From an uncultured Chloroflexales bacterium (lineage in GTDB: Bacteria > Chloroflexota > Chloroflexia > Chloroflexales > Chloroflexaceae), in assembly GCA_937918935.1 (NCBI GenBank), contig CAKZSI010000085.1:1-37107 (forward strand): a DNA stretch of 37,107 nucleotides. The letters run 5' to 3'. Position numbers and translations under genes: made by a program. Shown here in pieces: positions 7,469-14,225 of the stretch (positions are counted from its first letter, which is position 1; the number at the start of each line of letters is the position of its first letter). Under the pieces are notes generated by a model that had not been told where the DNA came from, searched no databases, and worked only from the letters and a program-made list of their open reading frames with translations.

Positions 7469-7701
7469 CTCCGTCGCCTTTCGGAGTCAGTTGCGGTTGA
7501 GGCGAAACATCTTTCGCCGTTGTTCCAGAATAAATATAGCACTTTTGTTCGATTTTTTCAAGGCCCTCGGACGCTGCAAGGTTTGTGCAGCCTTCTTGGG
7601 GCAAGCCCCGCACCCCTTGATGGTTTCGATGGCGCAGCCGCCCCACACCCCGCCCCAGGAGGCGGCTGGCGCTCTAGCCTTCTGAGGACGCCGGCGGCGC
7701 G

Positions 7702-7731
7702 TTGACAATGGTACGCCTGACCGGGTAAGAT
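7702..7731 (+). promoter_or_regulatory. Sigma-70 promoter for the flippase/oxidoreductase pair
   Basis: TTGACA at 7702-7707, an 18-bp spacer and TAAGAT at 7726-7731. A start near 7738 gives a short leader. Because the ATG at 7730 falls inside the -10 box, the real start of the gene must be downstream, supporting TTG at 7772. Confidence 0.75.
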
Positions 7732-7771
7732 GAGTCAATGTCAGTCTCACCGTGGCTTACGGAGGATCGCC

Positions 7772-8827
7772 TTGCGTAGCTGGAAGTTCTGGATTGGCCT
7801 CGGGATCAGCCTGGTCTTCCTCGGCGTCGCCCTGACGGGGCTGGATCTCCAGCACTTCTGGCAGGCCCTGCGTGCGGCCCGGTACTGGTGGTTGCTACCG
7901 GGCATCGGGGTCTATTTCGTGACCGTGTGGGTGCGTACCTGGCGCTGGCGGGCGATGCTCGGTCATCTGCGGCCGGTTCCGCTGCGCCGGCTCTTTCCCG
8001 TGGTCGTTATCGGGTACATGGGCAACAACGTCTATCCGTTGCGCGCCGGCGAGGTGTTGCGCAGTTATGTGCTGCGGCGCAACGAGGGCGTGCCGATGAG
8101 TTCCTCGCTGGCCACGGTGGTGCTCGAACGCATGTTTGACGGGTTGGTGATGCTCCTGTTCGTCTTCGCCACCCTTCCCTTTGCCCCGGCGCCGCCCGTG
8201 TTCCGTGTCCTGGTGATCGGCTTCAGCGCGCTCTTCGGCATCGCTTTCATGGTCTTCATGCTGCTTGCGGCCCGTCCTGAGCGGATGAGCCGCTACTACG
8301 GCTATCTGGTGGATCGACTCCTGCCCGTGGGGTTGCGCCCCCGCGTCCACGGTCTATTTGATCGTTTCGTCATCGGGCTGCAATCCCTGCGTAGTCCGCG
8401 TGACCTGCTGGTCATTCTGGGCGCAACGATCCTGATCTGGCTCGGCGAGACGCTCAAGTACTGGTTCGTGATGCACGCCTTTCCCTTCGAGGTCCCCTTT
8501 ACGGTGCTGATGCTGATGACGGCAGTGGTGAATCTCTTCACCACCATTCCCTCGACGCCGGGCTACATCGGCACCTTCGACGCGCCGGGGATCGCCGTGC
8601 TGACCAGGTTTGGCGTGCCCCATGCCGTGGCGGCAGGCTATACGCTGGTGTTGCATGTGGCCCTCTGGCTGCCGATTACGCTGCTGGGGGCGTGGTACAT
8701 GCTGCGCTTCAGCCTCAACTGGCGCGATATGGAGCGCGCGGCGGCCCTGGTGGAGCATGACGGGGCCGTCGCGCCCGCGCAGCCGCTGCTCGAGCGCGAG
8801 GAACTGGCGCGGAGGGTCACGCCGTGA
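7772..8827 (+). CDS. Lysylphosphatidylglycerol synthase-like / flippase-like membrane protein
   Basis: A 351-aa polytopic membrane protein of the UPF0104/LPG_synthase_TM family (AglD/MprF flippase-domain relatives). TTG at 7772 is taken as start: GGAGG at 7761-7765 with 6-nt spacing fits it exactly, and the upstream ATG lies in the promoter. About eight membrane helices are visible (for example FWIGLGISLVFLGVAL, WWLLPGIGVYFVTVWV, DLLVILGATILIWLGE). The conserved WRAML, GYMGNNVYPLRAGE and ERMFDGL segments match the family. It lacks the MprF catalytic domain, so it probably moves or helps build a lipid-linked product. The stop overlaps the next gene (GTGA), indicating translational coupling. 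Confidence 0.88.
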   Translation: MRSWKFWIGLGISLVFLGVALTGLDLQHFWQALRAARYWWLLPGIGVYFVTVWVRTWRWRAMLGHLRPVPLRRLFPVVVIGYMGNNVYPLRAGEVLRSYVLRRNEGVPMSSSLATVVLERMFDGLVMLLFVFATLPFAPAPPVFRVLVIGFSALFGIAFMVFMLLAARPERMSRYYGYLVDRLLPVGLRPRVHGLFDRFVIGLQSLRSPRDLLVILGATILIWLGETLKYWFVMHAFPFEVPFTVLMLMTAVVNLFTTIPSTPGYIGTFDAPGIAVLTRFGVPHAVAAGYTLVLHVALWLPITLLGAWYMLRFSLNWRDMERAAALVEHDGAVAPAQPLLEREELARRVTP

Positions 8828-10134
8828 GGGTCGCCATCATCGGGGCGGGGATCGCCGGTATGACCGCAGCCTACGAACTGGCCCGCGCCGGCCATACCGT
8901 CGTGGTCTTCGAGGCCGCGCCGGTGGTCGGCGGTCTGGCGTCGGGCTTCCGCGACGAGCGCTGGGCATGGCCCCTCGAACGCTTCTACCACCATATCTTC
9001 CAGACCGACCGGGCCATCATCAAACTGGCCGCAGCCATCGGTTATGCCGATCGGCTCTTCTTCCGCAGCCAGGTGACGGCCCAGTGGTGGAACGGGCGCG
9101 GCTATGACCTGAATGGCCCGCTCCAGGTCCTGCGCTTTCCCGCTCTCCCCTTCGTCGATCGCGTCCGCTTTGGCGCAGTTGCCTTTTACCTGAAGTACCT
9201 CGACTCAAACTGGCGGCGCCTCGAGCGTGCCACTGCCGCTGCGTGGACCTCGCGCTGGGCGGGGCCCAACGCCTACCGGGTGCTCTGGCGCCCCCTGCTC
9301 GAAGGCAAGTTCGGGCGCCACGCCGACGAGGTGAACATGGCCTGGCTCTGGGCGCGCCTGCGCGCCCGTAGCTTCAAGCTCGGCTACTTCGTGGGCGGCT
9401 TCCAGGGATTTGCCGACGCGCTGCTGGCCGCCATCCGCGCCCTGGGGGTCGAGGCGCGCCTCGGCACGCCGATCGGCGCCGTGCGCCAGAGCGCCGCCGG
9501 TTGGGATGTCCTCGCGCCCGGCCTGCCTCCCGAGGCGTTCGACCAGTTGCTCGTCACCGGCTCGCCTACGCTGCTCATGCGTCTCGTGCCGCACCTGCCC
9601 GACGCCTACCTTGGGCGCCTGCGCGAGTTGCGTTCGATGGGTGCGGTGGTGCTCACCCTGGCCCTGACCCGCCCGCTTACCGCCGGGCTGTACTGGGTGA
9701 ATATGCCCAAGGACCAGTTTCCCTATCTGGCGCTGGTCGAACACACCAACTTCATCGAGCCAACCTACTACGGCGGCGACCATCTGATCTACCTCGGCGA
9801 TTATCTTGACCCCGACCACGAATACTTCCGGCTGAGCCACGAGGAGTTACTGGCGCGCTTCCTGCCCTCGCTGCGGCAGGTCAATCCGGCCTTCGAGCCG
9901 GCCTGGGTGCGCAAGAGCTGGCTGCACCGCGAAGCCTATGCCCAGCCGATCGTGCCGGTGAACCATAGCCGTTCCATCCCGCCCCTGCGTACACCGTTGA
10001 ACGGCCTGTTCTGGGCGAGCATGAGCCAGGTCTACCCGTGGGATCGCGGCACCAATTTCGCCGTTGAACTCGGGCAGCGTGTGGCCGGCGAGATGCTGGC
10101 GATTGGCGCCGGGTGCGCCTTGGTACGCGGATAG
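8824..10134 (+). CDS. NAD(P)/FAD-dependent oxidoreductase (amine-oxidase/PPOX-like)
   Basis: A 436-aa flavoprotein starting at GTG 8824, overlapping the preceding stop by 4 nt. The N-terminal dinucleotide fold is clear: VAIIGAGIAGMTAAYELARAG (3-23), then VVVFEAAPVVGGLASG with the GG doublet of the flavin amine oxidase group. Near the C-terminus, GLFWASMSQVYPWDRGTNFA is the usual FAD-contact region. Proteins of this type are often called protoporphyrinogen-oxidase-like and sit beside glycosyltransferase and flippase genes. Coupling to the flippase-like gene suggests a role in an envelope lipid or glycolipid pathway rather than heme synthesis. The substrate is unknown. Confidence 0.88.
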   Translation: MRVAIIGAGIAGMTAAYELARAGHTVVVFEAAPVVGGLASGFRDERWAWPLERFYHHIFQTDRAIIKLAAAIGYADRLFFRSQVTAQWWNGRGYDLNGPLQVLRFPALPFVDRVRFGAVAFYLKYLDSNWRRLERATAAAWTSRWAGPNAYRVLWRPLLEGKFGRHADEVNMAWLWARLRARSFKLGYFVGGFQGFADALLAAIRALGVEARLGTPIGAVRQSAAGWDVLAPGLPPEAFDQLLVTGSPTLLMRLVPHLPDAYLGRLRELRSMGAVVLTLALTRPLTAGLYWVNMPKDQFPYLALVEHTNFIEPTYYGGDHLIYLGDYLDPDHEYFRLSHEELLARFLPSLRQVNPAFEPAWVRKSWLHREAYAQPIVPVNHSRSIPPLRTPLNGLFWASMSQVYPWDRGTNFAVELGQRVAGEMLAIGAGCALVRG

Positions 10135-10408
10135 AGTGCGTTCGCATCTACCGTGTACTCGCCGTAGACGGCGCGGAGGGTTGCAAAAAGCCCGCCTCTG
10201 CGCTCCTTACAGGATGCCCGAACCGGTCCCTGGACAGGGTTTTCGCAAAGTCCATGGGTCAAAGCCCCAACCCCGGTTTTTGGTCTGGCAGCGCAGCCGC
10301 CAGACCCATCGAAAAAGAACCCCCGGGGCAGCGTAGCCGCCCCGGACCCCACTGTGGGAGACGGACGCTGCTCAAGCCCTGAGCTACCTGAGTCACTGGA
10401 AAACGAGT
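10135..10408. repeat. Family C repeat block upstream of infC: two hairpins with the same loop, plus GGAGACGGAC core
   Basis: GGTCTGGC (10282-10289) pairs with GCCAGACC (10299-10306), and CCGGGGC (10323-10329) with GCCCCGG (10339-10345). Both enclose the same loop, AGCGCAGCC or AGCGTAGCC. The block ends with GGGAGACGGACGCTGCTCAA (10356-10375), which recurs at 28238 and 34147. No gene is seen. Confidence 0.85.
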
Positions 10409-10437
10409 TTGACGCCCTTCTTCCCGCCTGTTATAAT
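10409..10437 (+). promoter_or_regulatory. Strong sigma-70 promoter of the infC operon
   Basis: TTGACG (10409-10414), exactly 17 bp, then perfect TATAAT (10432-10437). The start should be near 10444, about 330 nt before the infC start codon. This is the best promoter match in the window. Confidence 0.88.
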
Positions 10438-10443
10438 GTTTTT

Positions 10444-10775
10444 TCGATATCAGCAAGGGTTGTCGGCCCTGCTATGCGCAACTCGTGTTGGCGCGACCTG
10501 CGGGTATCGCTCACACAATCAACATAGCCCTGCCGCGCGGTGACAGGAGTTACGCGCCTGTCTCCAGGCGGGGAGGCGTGGAGGGTCGCAGTGCCTCCAT
10601 GAGCGGTTCCCCCGCCGCGGCGGCCAGCAGGCCCGGCGTAACGCTACAATCGCCACCGCAACGGGAGGGGAACAGGGGAAATGGGGAGGCGCAGCCTCCC
10701 CGCCACCGGGCAGAACCTGTCAGTGAACGGCAGGCGCGCATATGGCCGGCAAGATGAAGACGAAGGAGTCAAGCC
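10444..10775 (+). promoter_or_regulatory. Long 5' leader of the infC-rpmI-rplT operon
   Basis: About 330 nt of untranslated leader, GC-rich, with a hairpin GGGGAGGC/GCCTCCCC at 10683-10701. infC operon leaders in other bacteria bind bL20 or attenuate transcription; this length would fit such control, but I cannot match it to a known leader class. A 25-codon ORF (10742-10819), beginning MAGKMKTKES, overlaps the infC start in another frame. The strong AAGGAG at 10763-10768 serves infC. Confidence 0.5.
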
Positions 10776-11540
10776 ATCAGGGATCGGTTCCGTATCAACA
10801 ATCGTATTCGCGCACGTGAGGTGCGCCTGATCGACGAGAACGGCACGCAGGTGGGGATCATCGGCATCCGCGAGGCCCTCGCCCTGGCCGAGGAACGCGG
10901 CTTTGACCTGGTCGAGGTGGCGCCGAATGCCGTGCCGCCGGTCTGTCGTCTGCTTGACTACGGCAAGTTCCGTTACGAGCAGAGCCAGAAGGAACGCGAG
11001 GCGCGCCGCAACCAGAAGCAGGCCGATCTGAAGCAGATCCGCCTGATGCCGAAAACGGCCGAGCACGACATTACCACCAAGGCGAACCAGGCGAAGAAGT
11101 TCCTGCTCCAGGGCGATAAGGTCAAGTTCAACGTGCGCTTCCGCGGTCGGGAAATGGCGCATCCCGACATCGGGCGTAAGATGCTCGAAGATATCGCCGA
11201 GCAGTTGCGCGACATCGCCGTGGTTGAGCAGAAGCCCTTGCTCGAGGGCCGTGTGCTTTCGCTCTTGCTCGCTCCTAATCCCAGGGTGCTCAAAGCTGCC
11301 CAGCAGGCGCAAAAAGAGCGTGCAAAACTGGCGCGGACCCAGGAAGCGTCTGAGGAGCGCCTCGCTGCCGCAGCGACGCCCGAAGATGATGAGGACCTTG
11401 ATGAGGAGACGGACCTGCAGGGCGACGAGTTCGACGATGAGGCCGATCTGCAGGATGAGATGCTCGACGATGAAGAGCTTGACGCTGATGAGTTTGATGA
11501 TGAGGACGAGCAGGATCTGAGTCCTCGCCTGAAGAAGTAG
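10776..11540 (+). CDS. infC: Translation initiation factor IF-3, AUC start codon, acidic tail
   Basis: A 254-aa IF-3, which prevents subunit joining and proofreads the start codon. The start is AUC at 10776. It is in frame, has AAGGAG at 7-nt spacing, and restores the conserved N-terminus IRDRFRINNRIRAREVRLID. An in-frame TGA at 10755 excludes anything further upstream, and GTG at 10821 would delete conserved residues and lacks a site. Non-AUG starts (AUU in E. coli, AUC in others) are a known device by which IF-3 represses itself. The C-domain is normal through LLAPNPRVLK. The last 70 or so residues are an unusual strongly acidic tail (about 25 Asp/Glu per 50). First gene of a translation operon. 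Confidence 0.95.
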   Translation: MRDRFRINNRIRAREVRLIDENGTQVGIIGIREALALAEERGFDLVEVAPNAVPPVCRLLDYGKFRYEQSQKEREARRNQKQADLKQIRLMPKTAEHDITTKANQAKKFLLQGDKVKFNVRFRGREMAHPDIGRKMLEDIAEQLRDIAVVEQKPLLEGRVLSLLLAPNPRVLKAAQQAQKERAKLARTQEASEERLAAAATPEDDEDLDEETDLQGDEFDDEADLQDEMLDDEELDADEFDDEDEQDLSPRLKK

Positions 11541-11549
11541 GCTCTACCT

Positions 11550-11750
11550 ATGCCAAAGATGAAAACCCACAAGGGCGCCAGGCGCCGCTTTAAGGTGACT
11601 GGCAGCGGCAAGGTGCTGCAACAGAAGGGCGTCCGTGGGAACAAAATCAACCGCTCCGGTCGCTCCCGGCGCCAGTGGGGCAAGGGCTTGCCCTCCGCAC
11701 CTGCGAATCGCTCGCACCTGAAGGTGGCCCTGCCCTACGGTCTGAAGTAG
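11550..11750 (+). CDS. rpmI: 50S ribosomal protein bL35
   Basis: A 66-aa basic protein beginning MPKMKTHKGARRRFKVTGSG, the canonical bL35 N-terminus. It is a large-subunit rRNA-binding protein. It begins 9 nt after the infC stop, so it must be co-transcribed and probably coupled. The length matches the family (about 64-67). No SD better than AGGCT is visible, consistent with coupling to infC. Confidence 0.97.
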   Translation: MPKMKTHKGARRRFKVTGSGKVLQQKGVRGNKINRSGRSRRQWGKGLPSAPANRSHLKVALPYGLK

Positions 11751-11817
11751 AAATATCACCACAGGGGGAGGGTTTGGGAGGGCGCAGCCTTCTCAGAATA
11801 ATCCTCTCTATGCTGTG

Positions 11818-11943
11818 GCTATGCGGCGAAGCCGCATAGCGGACTGAGACAGGCGCACAGATCAGGCCTGTTTTCACGAAGTAATACTGGTTACCGCTCT
11901 ATCGGGCGTAGCTCAGGGATGCAGCCACCCCCTGACCTGCCCG
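11818..11943 (+). promoter_or_regulatory. Structured spacer before rplT (possible ribosomal-protein leader)
   Basis: The 215-nt gap between rpmI and rplT is unusually long for this operon. It holds a perfect hairpin GCTATGCGGC-GAA-GCCGCATAGC (11818-11840). A second two-part structure follows, CGGGC (11903-11907)/GCCCG (11939-11943) enclosing TCAGGG (11913-11918)/CCCTGA (11930-11935), ending 5 nt before the GGGGAGG site of rplT. It may be a bL20 autoregulatory site, or simply intergenic repeats. Confidence 0.45.
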
Positions 11944-11965
11944 TCACAGGGGAGGAATTCCAACC

Positions 11966-12406
11966 ATGGCACGTGTCAAGCGTGGCATCATGACGCACAA
12001 GCGTCACAAGAAGTTGATGAAGCAGGCGAAGGGCTACCGTGGCGCACGCAGCCGCCATTACAAGGTTGCCCACGAGGCGGTGATGCACGCCCTTGCCTAC
12101 GCCTATCGTGATCGCCGCCATCGCAAGCGCGATTTTCGCCGCCTGTGGATCATGCGCATCAATGCCGCGGCGCGCCTTAATGGCACGACCTACAGCCGCC
12201 TGGTGGCGGGGATGAAGCAGGCCGGCATCGAGATCGATCGTAAGATGCTGGCCGATCTGGCCGTGCGTGACCCGAAGGCGTTTAGCGACGTGGTGGCCAC
12301 GGCTATGAACCCGCCCGCCAGCCCGCGTCCGGCTGCCGCCAGCGGGCGCCCGGCCCGCCCGGTCATTATCCCCGCATCCCGGGGCGCCGCCGCCGCCGAT
12401 TCGTGA
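11966..12406 (+). CDS. rplT: 50S ribosomal protein bL20 with extended C-terminus
   Basis: A 146-aa protein starting [20 protein letters not shown], with [20 protein letters not shown] and [20 protein letters not shown] as in all bL20 proteins; it is needed early in 50S assembly. GGGGAGG at 11949-11955 precedes ATG. The normal family length is about 117-120; here about 28 Pro/Ala/Arg-rich residues ([19 protein letters not shown]) are added at the end. Third gene of the infC operon; its stop overlaps the start of the next gene. Confidence 0.96.
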   Translation: MARVKRGIMTHKRHKKLMKQAKGYRGARSRHYKVAHEAVMHALAYAYRDRRHRKRDFRRLWIMRINAAARLNGTTYSRLVAGMKQAGIEIDRKMLADLAVRDPKAFSDVVATAMNPPASPRPAAASGRPARPVIIPASRGAAAADS

Positions 12407-13188
12407 TCTCCAGCACTGCCAATCCGCACGTCAAGTTCCTGCGCTCGCTGCGCGATCTCCCCCGGGAGCGCCGCCGCGAGCGCAGCCTCTTTCTCGAAGG
12501 GGTGCGCCTCGTCGCCGATGCCCTCGAGGCCGGGGTTGCCCCGCGGCTGGCGCTGTACGCCCCTGAGCAACTCGAGCGCACCCCCGAGGGGACGCGCCTG
12601 CTCACCCGGCTTGCCGGTCGTCCGGCCTGCTATCAGGCCAGCCCCGCTGTGATTGCCGCCGTCGCCGATACCCCGCACCCCCAGGGCGTGGTCGCGGCCT
12701 TCCCCTGGCCCGAACTCGCCCCACGGGCCGGACTGCGCCTGGTCCTCGATGGGTTGCAGGACCCGGGCAATGTCGGGACGCTGCTGCGCTCGGCCGAGGC
12801 CGCTGGCGTGGGACTGGCCCTCTGCGCCCCCGGCACCGCCGATGTGTACGCCCCCAAGGTGCTGCGCGCCGCCATGGGTGCGCACTTTAACCTGCCTGTT
12901 CGCGCCGATCTCGACTGGGAAGCTATCGGCGCCGAGCTAAGCGTCTGCCCGGCGGTCTACGCTGCCGAAGCGGAGGCGAGTATGCCCTACTACGCCGCCG
13001 ACTGGAAGCAACCCGTGGCGCTGATCATCGGCAACGAGGCCCACGGCGTCAGCCCGGAGGGATTGGCTCGCGCCACCCACCGCATCGGCATCCCCATGGT
13101 GGGCCGCGCCGAGTCGCTCAACGCCGCCATCGCCGGCAGTGTCATCCTCTTCGAGGCCCTGCGCCAGCGCACCCGCGGGCGCACGTGA
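12403..13188 (+). CDS. SpoU/TrmH-family RNA 2'-O-methyltransferase
   Basis: A 261-aa SPOUT-class enzyme that probably methylates a ribose 2'-OH of 23S rRNA (RlmB/TsnR-like). GTG at 12403 overlaps the rplT stop (GTGA). The N-terminal substrate-binding domain has [20 protein letters not shown] and [15 protein letters not shown]. Catalytic motifs follow: motif 1 [19 protein letters not shown], motif 2 [13 protein letters not shown] and motif 3 [20 protein letters not shown]. Position after bL20 is common for this family and fits a role in ribosome maturation. Confidence 0.93.
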   Translation: MISSTANPHVKFLRSLRDLPRERRRERSLFLEGVRLVADALEAGVAPRLALYAPEQLERTPEGTRLLTRLAGRPACYQASPAVIAAVADTPHPQGVVAAFPWPELAPRAGLRLVLDGLQDPGNVGTLLRSAEAAGVGLALCAPGTADVYAPKVLRAAMGAHFNLPVRADLDWEAIGAELSVCPAVYAAEAEASMPYYAADWKQPVALIIGNEAHGVSPEGLARATHRIGIPMVGRAESLNAAIAGSVILFEALRQRTRGRT

Positions 13189-13400
13189 GGGCTTGCGGTT
13201 GACGCAAAGACACAAAGGTTTTGTATGTATTCCTGATTGAGATGGGGGGCGATGCACTGGTGTGATGCGACGAGCGCGCTAATCAGCGCCAATGGTGCGA
13301 CTGATTCAGTGGGGAAGCGGAGAAGACGAGGGTACAACTTCGGCCGCGTTGTGGTCCATCAACATCGTGCGGAACAAAGATGGCTCCATGAACGACCAGA

Positions 13401-13422
13401 CGCGAGATCGTGCGATCTCGCG
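13401..13422. repeat. Perfect palindrome CGCGAGATCG-TG-CGATCTCGCG
   Basis: A 10-bp perfect stem lying 25 bp beyond the 3' end of the minus-strand tRNA-Arg. It could form a terminator-like hairpin, but the minus-strand sequence after it (TCTGGTCG) is not U-rich. The rest of 13189-13447 shows no gene. Confidence 0.6.
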
Positions 13423-13447
13423 TTTGTCGTCCTGAACCCCTCAATGC

Positions 13448-13523
13448 TGGCGCCCCCGAGCCGACTCGAACGGCTGACACGCGGTTTAGGAAACCGCTGC
13501 TCTATCCTCTGAGCTACGGGGGC
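13448..13523 (-). tRNA. tRNA-Arg (anticodon CCT), CCA encoded
   Basis: A full cloverleaf: acceptor GCCCCCG (13517-13523) with CGGGGGC (13452-13458), D arm GCTC/GAGC, anticodon stem GCGGT/ACCGC with loop TTCCTAA (anticodon CCT, reads AGG), and T arm AGCCG-TTCGAGT-CGGCT. Discriminator G at 13451 is followed by encoded CCA (13448-13450). Confidence 0.96.
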
Positions 13524-13689
13524 AATTATCGTGAGTGTACCACAGATGGCCCCCTGACGCAATGCGACCCTGATCCCGGGTTTGACGCAGGTTCCTGCAA
13601 TCGCTGGCGCATCGGCAGCGCGACGCCCGTGCCCGACACCCGGTACGGGCGGCCACCATGGCCGCTCGCCCGACCATCTCACTGCCGCC

Positions 13690-14128
13690 GTTGATCCCGC
13701 CGTGCGCAGCCGCGCCGGCGCCCGCATCTGGCACTGGACCCGGGTGCGTGAGGGGGGCGTCATCGGCGCCGAACGCATCATCGGCACAGGTTGCGACCTT
13801 GACTCCGGCGTCCGCATTGGTAGCCGCGTCAGGCTCCAGAAGGTCTGACCATCGAGGACGGCGTCTTCGTTGGCCCCCACGTCTGTTACCAATGACAGGG
13901 CGCCCCGAGCCATTAACCCTGATGCTTCCCGCAAAGGCGCGTCAGCCTGGGCGGTTAGCCCCGCCATGATCCGCTACGGCGCGAGCCTGGGCGCCAATGC
14001 GATCATCGTCTGCGGCGTCACCGTCGGCTGCTTTGTGATGGGGGCGGCGTCTCGCCGGCGCCGCAACTGCCACGCCCGAGGCGCGCGTCTGCGCTGCCTG
14101 CGGGCGCATTACGACCGAGGCGAACTGA
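13690..14128 (+). pseudogene. Broken hexapeptide-repeat N-acetyltransferase (WbpD-like)
   Basis: Pieces of one left-handed-beta-helix acetyltransferase are scattered over different frames. ARIWHWTRVREGGVIGAERI and SGVRIGSRVRLQKV run to a stop near 13848. TIEDGVFVGPHVC follows after a loss of about ten residues, then TNDRAPRAINPD, then MIRYGASLGANAIIVCGVTV in a further frame, and finally EARVCAACGRITTEAN ending at TGA 14126-14128. The order matches enzymes that acetylate UDP-3-amino sugar uronates for O-antigen-type glycans. At least three frame changes, an internal deletion and no start codon make it non-functional. Confidence 0.85.
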
Positions 14129-14143
14129 ATTGAGCGGGAGGGG

Positions 14144-14167
14144 CTGGGAGGGCGCCAGCCCTCCCAG
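14144..14167. terminator. Perfect hairpin between convergent units (family B)
   Basis: CTGGGAGGGC (14144-14153) pairs with GCCCTCCCAG (14158-14167) around GCCA. It lies between the pseudogene and the end of the minus-strand gene at 14226. There is no strong U-run on either side, so termination is only suggested. It belongs to the dispersed GGGAGGGC/GCCCTCCC family. Confidence 0.45.
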
Positions 14168-14225
14168 GAAAACCCGATGTTCACTCTAATCGTGTGGGGC
14201 ACAGTCGCGTAGATGCCTCGCCCAT

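Noticed and set aside
10821-11540. infC starting at GTG 10821
   Set aside because: It would remove the conserved IRDRFRINNRIRARE segment and has no ribosome site; AUC 10776 has both.
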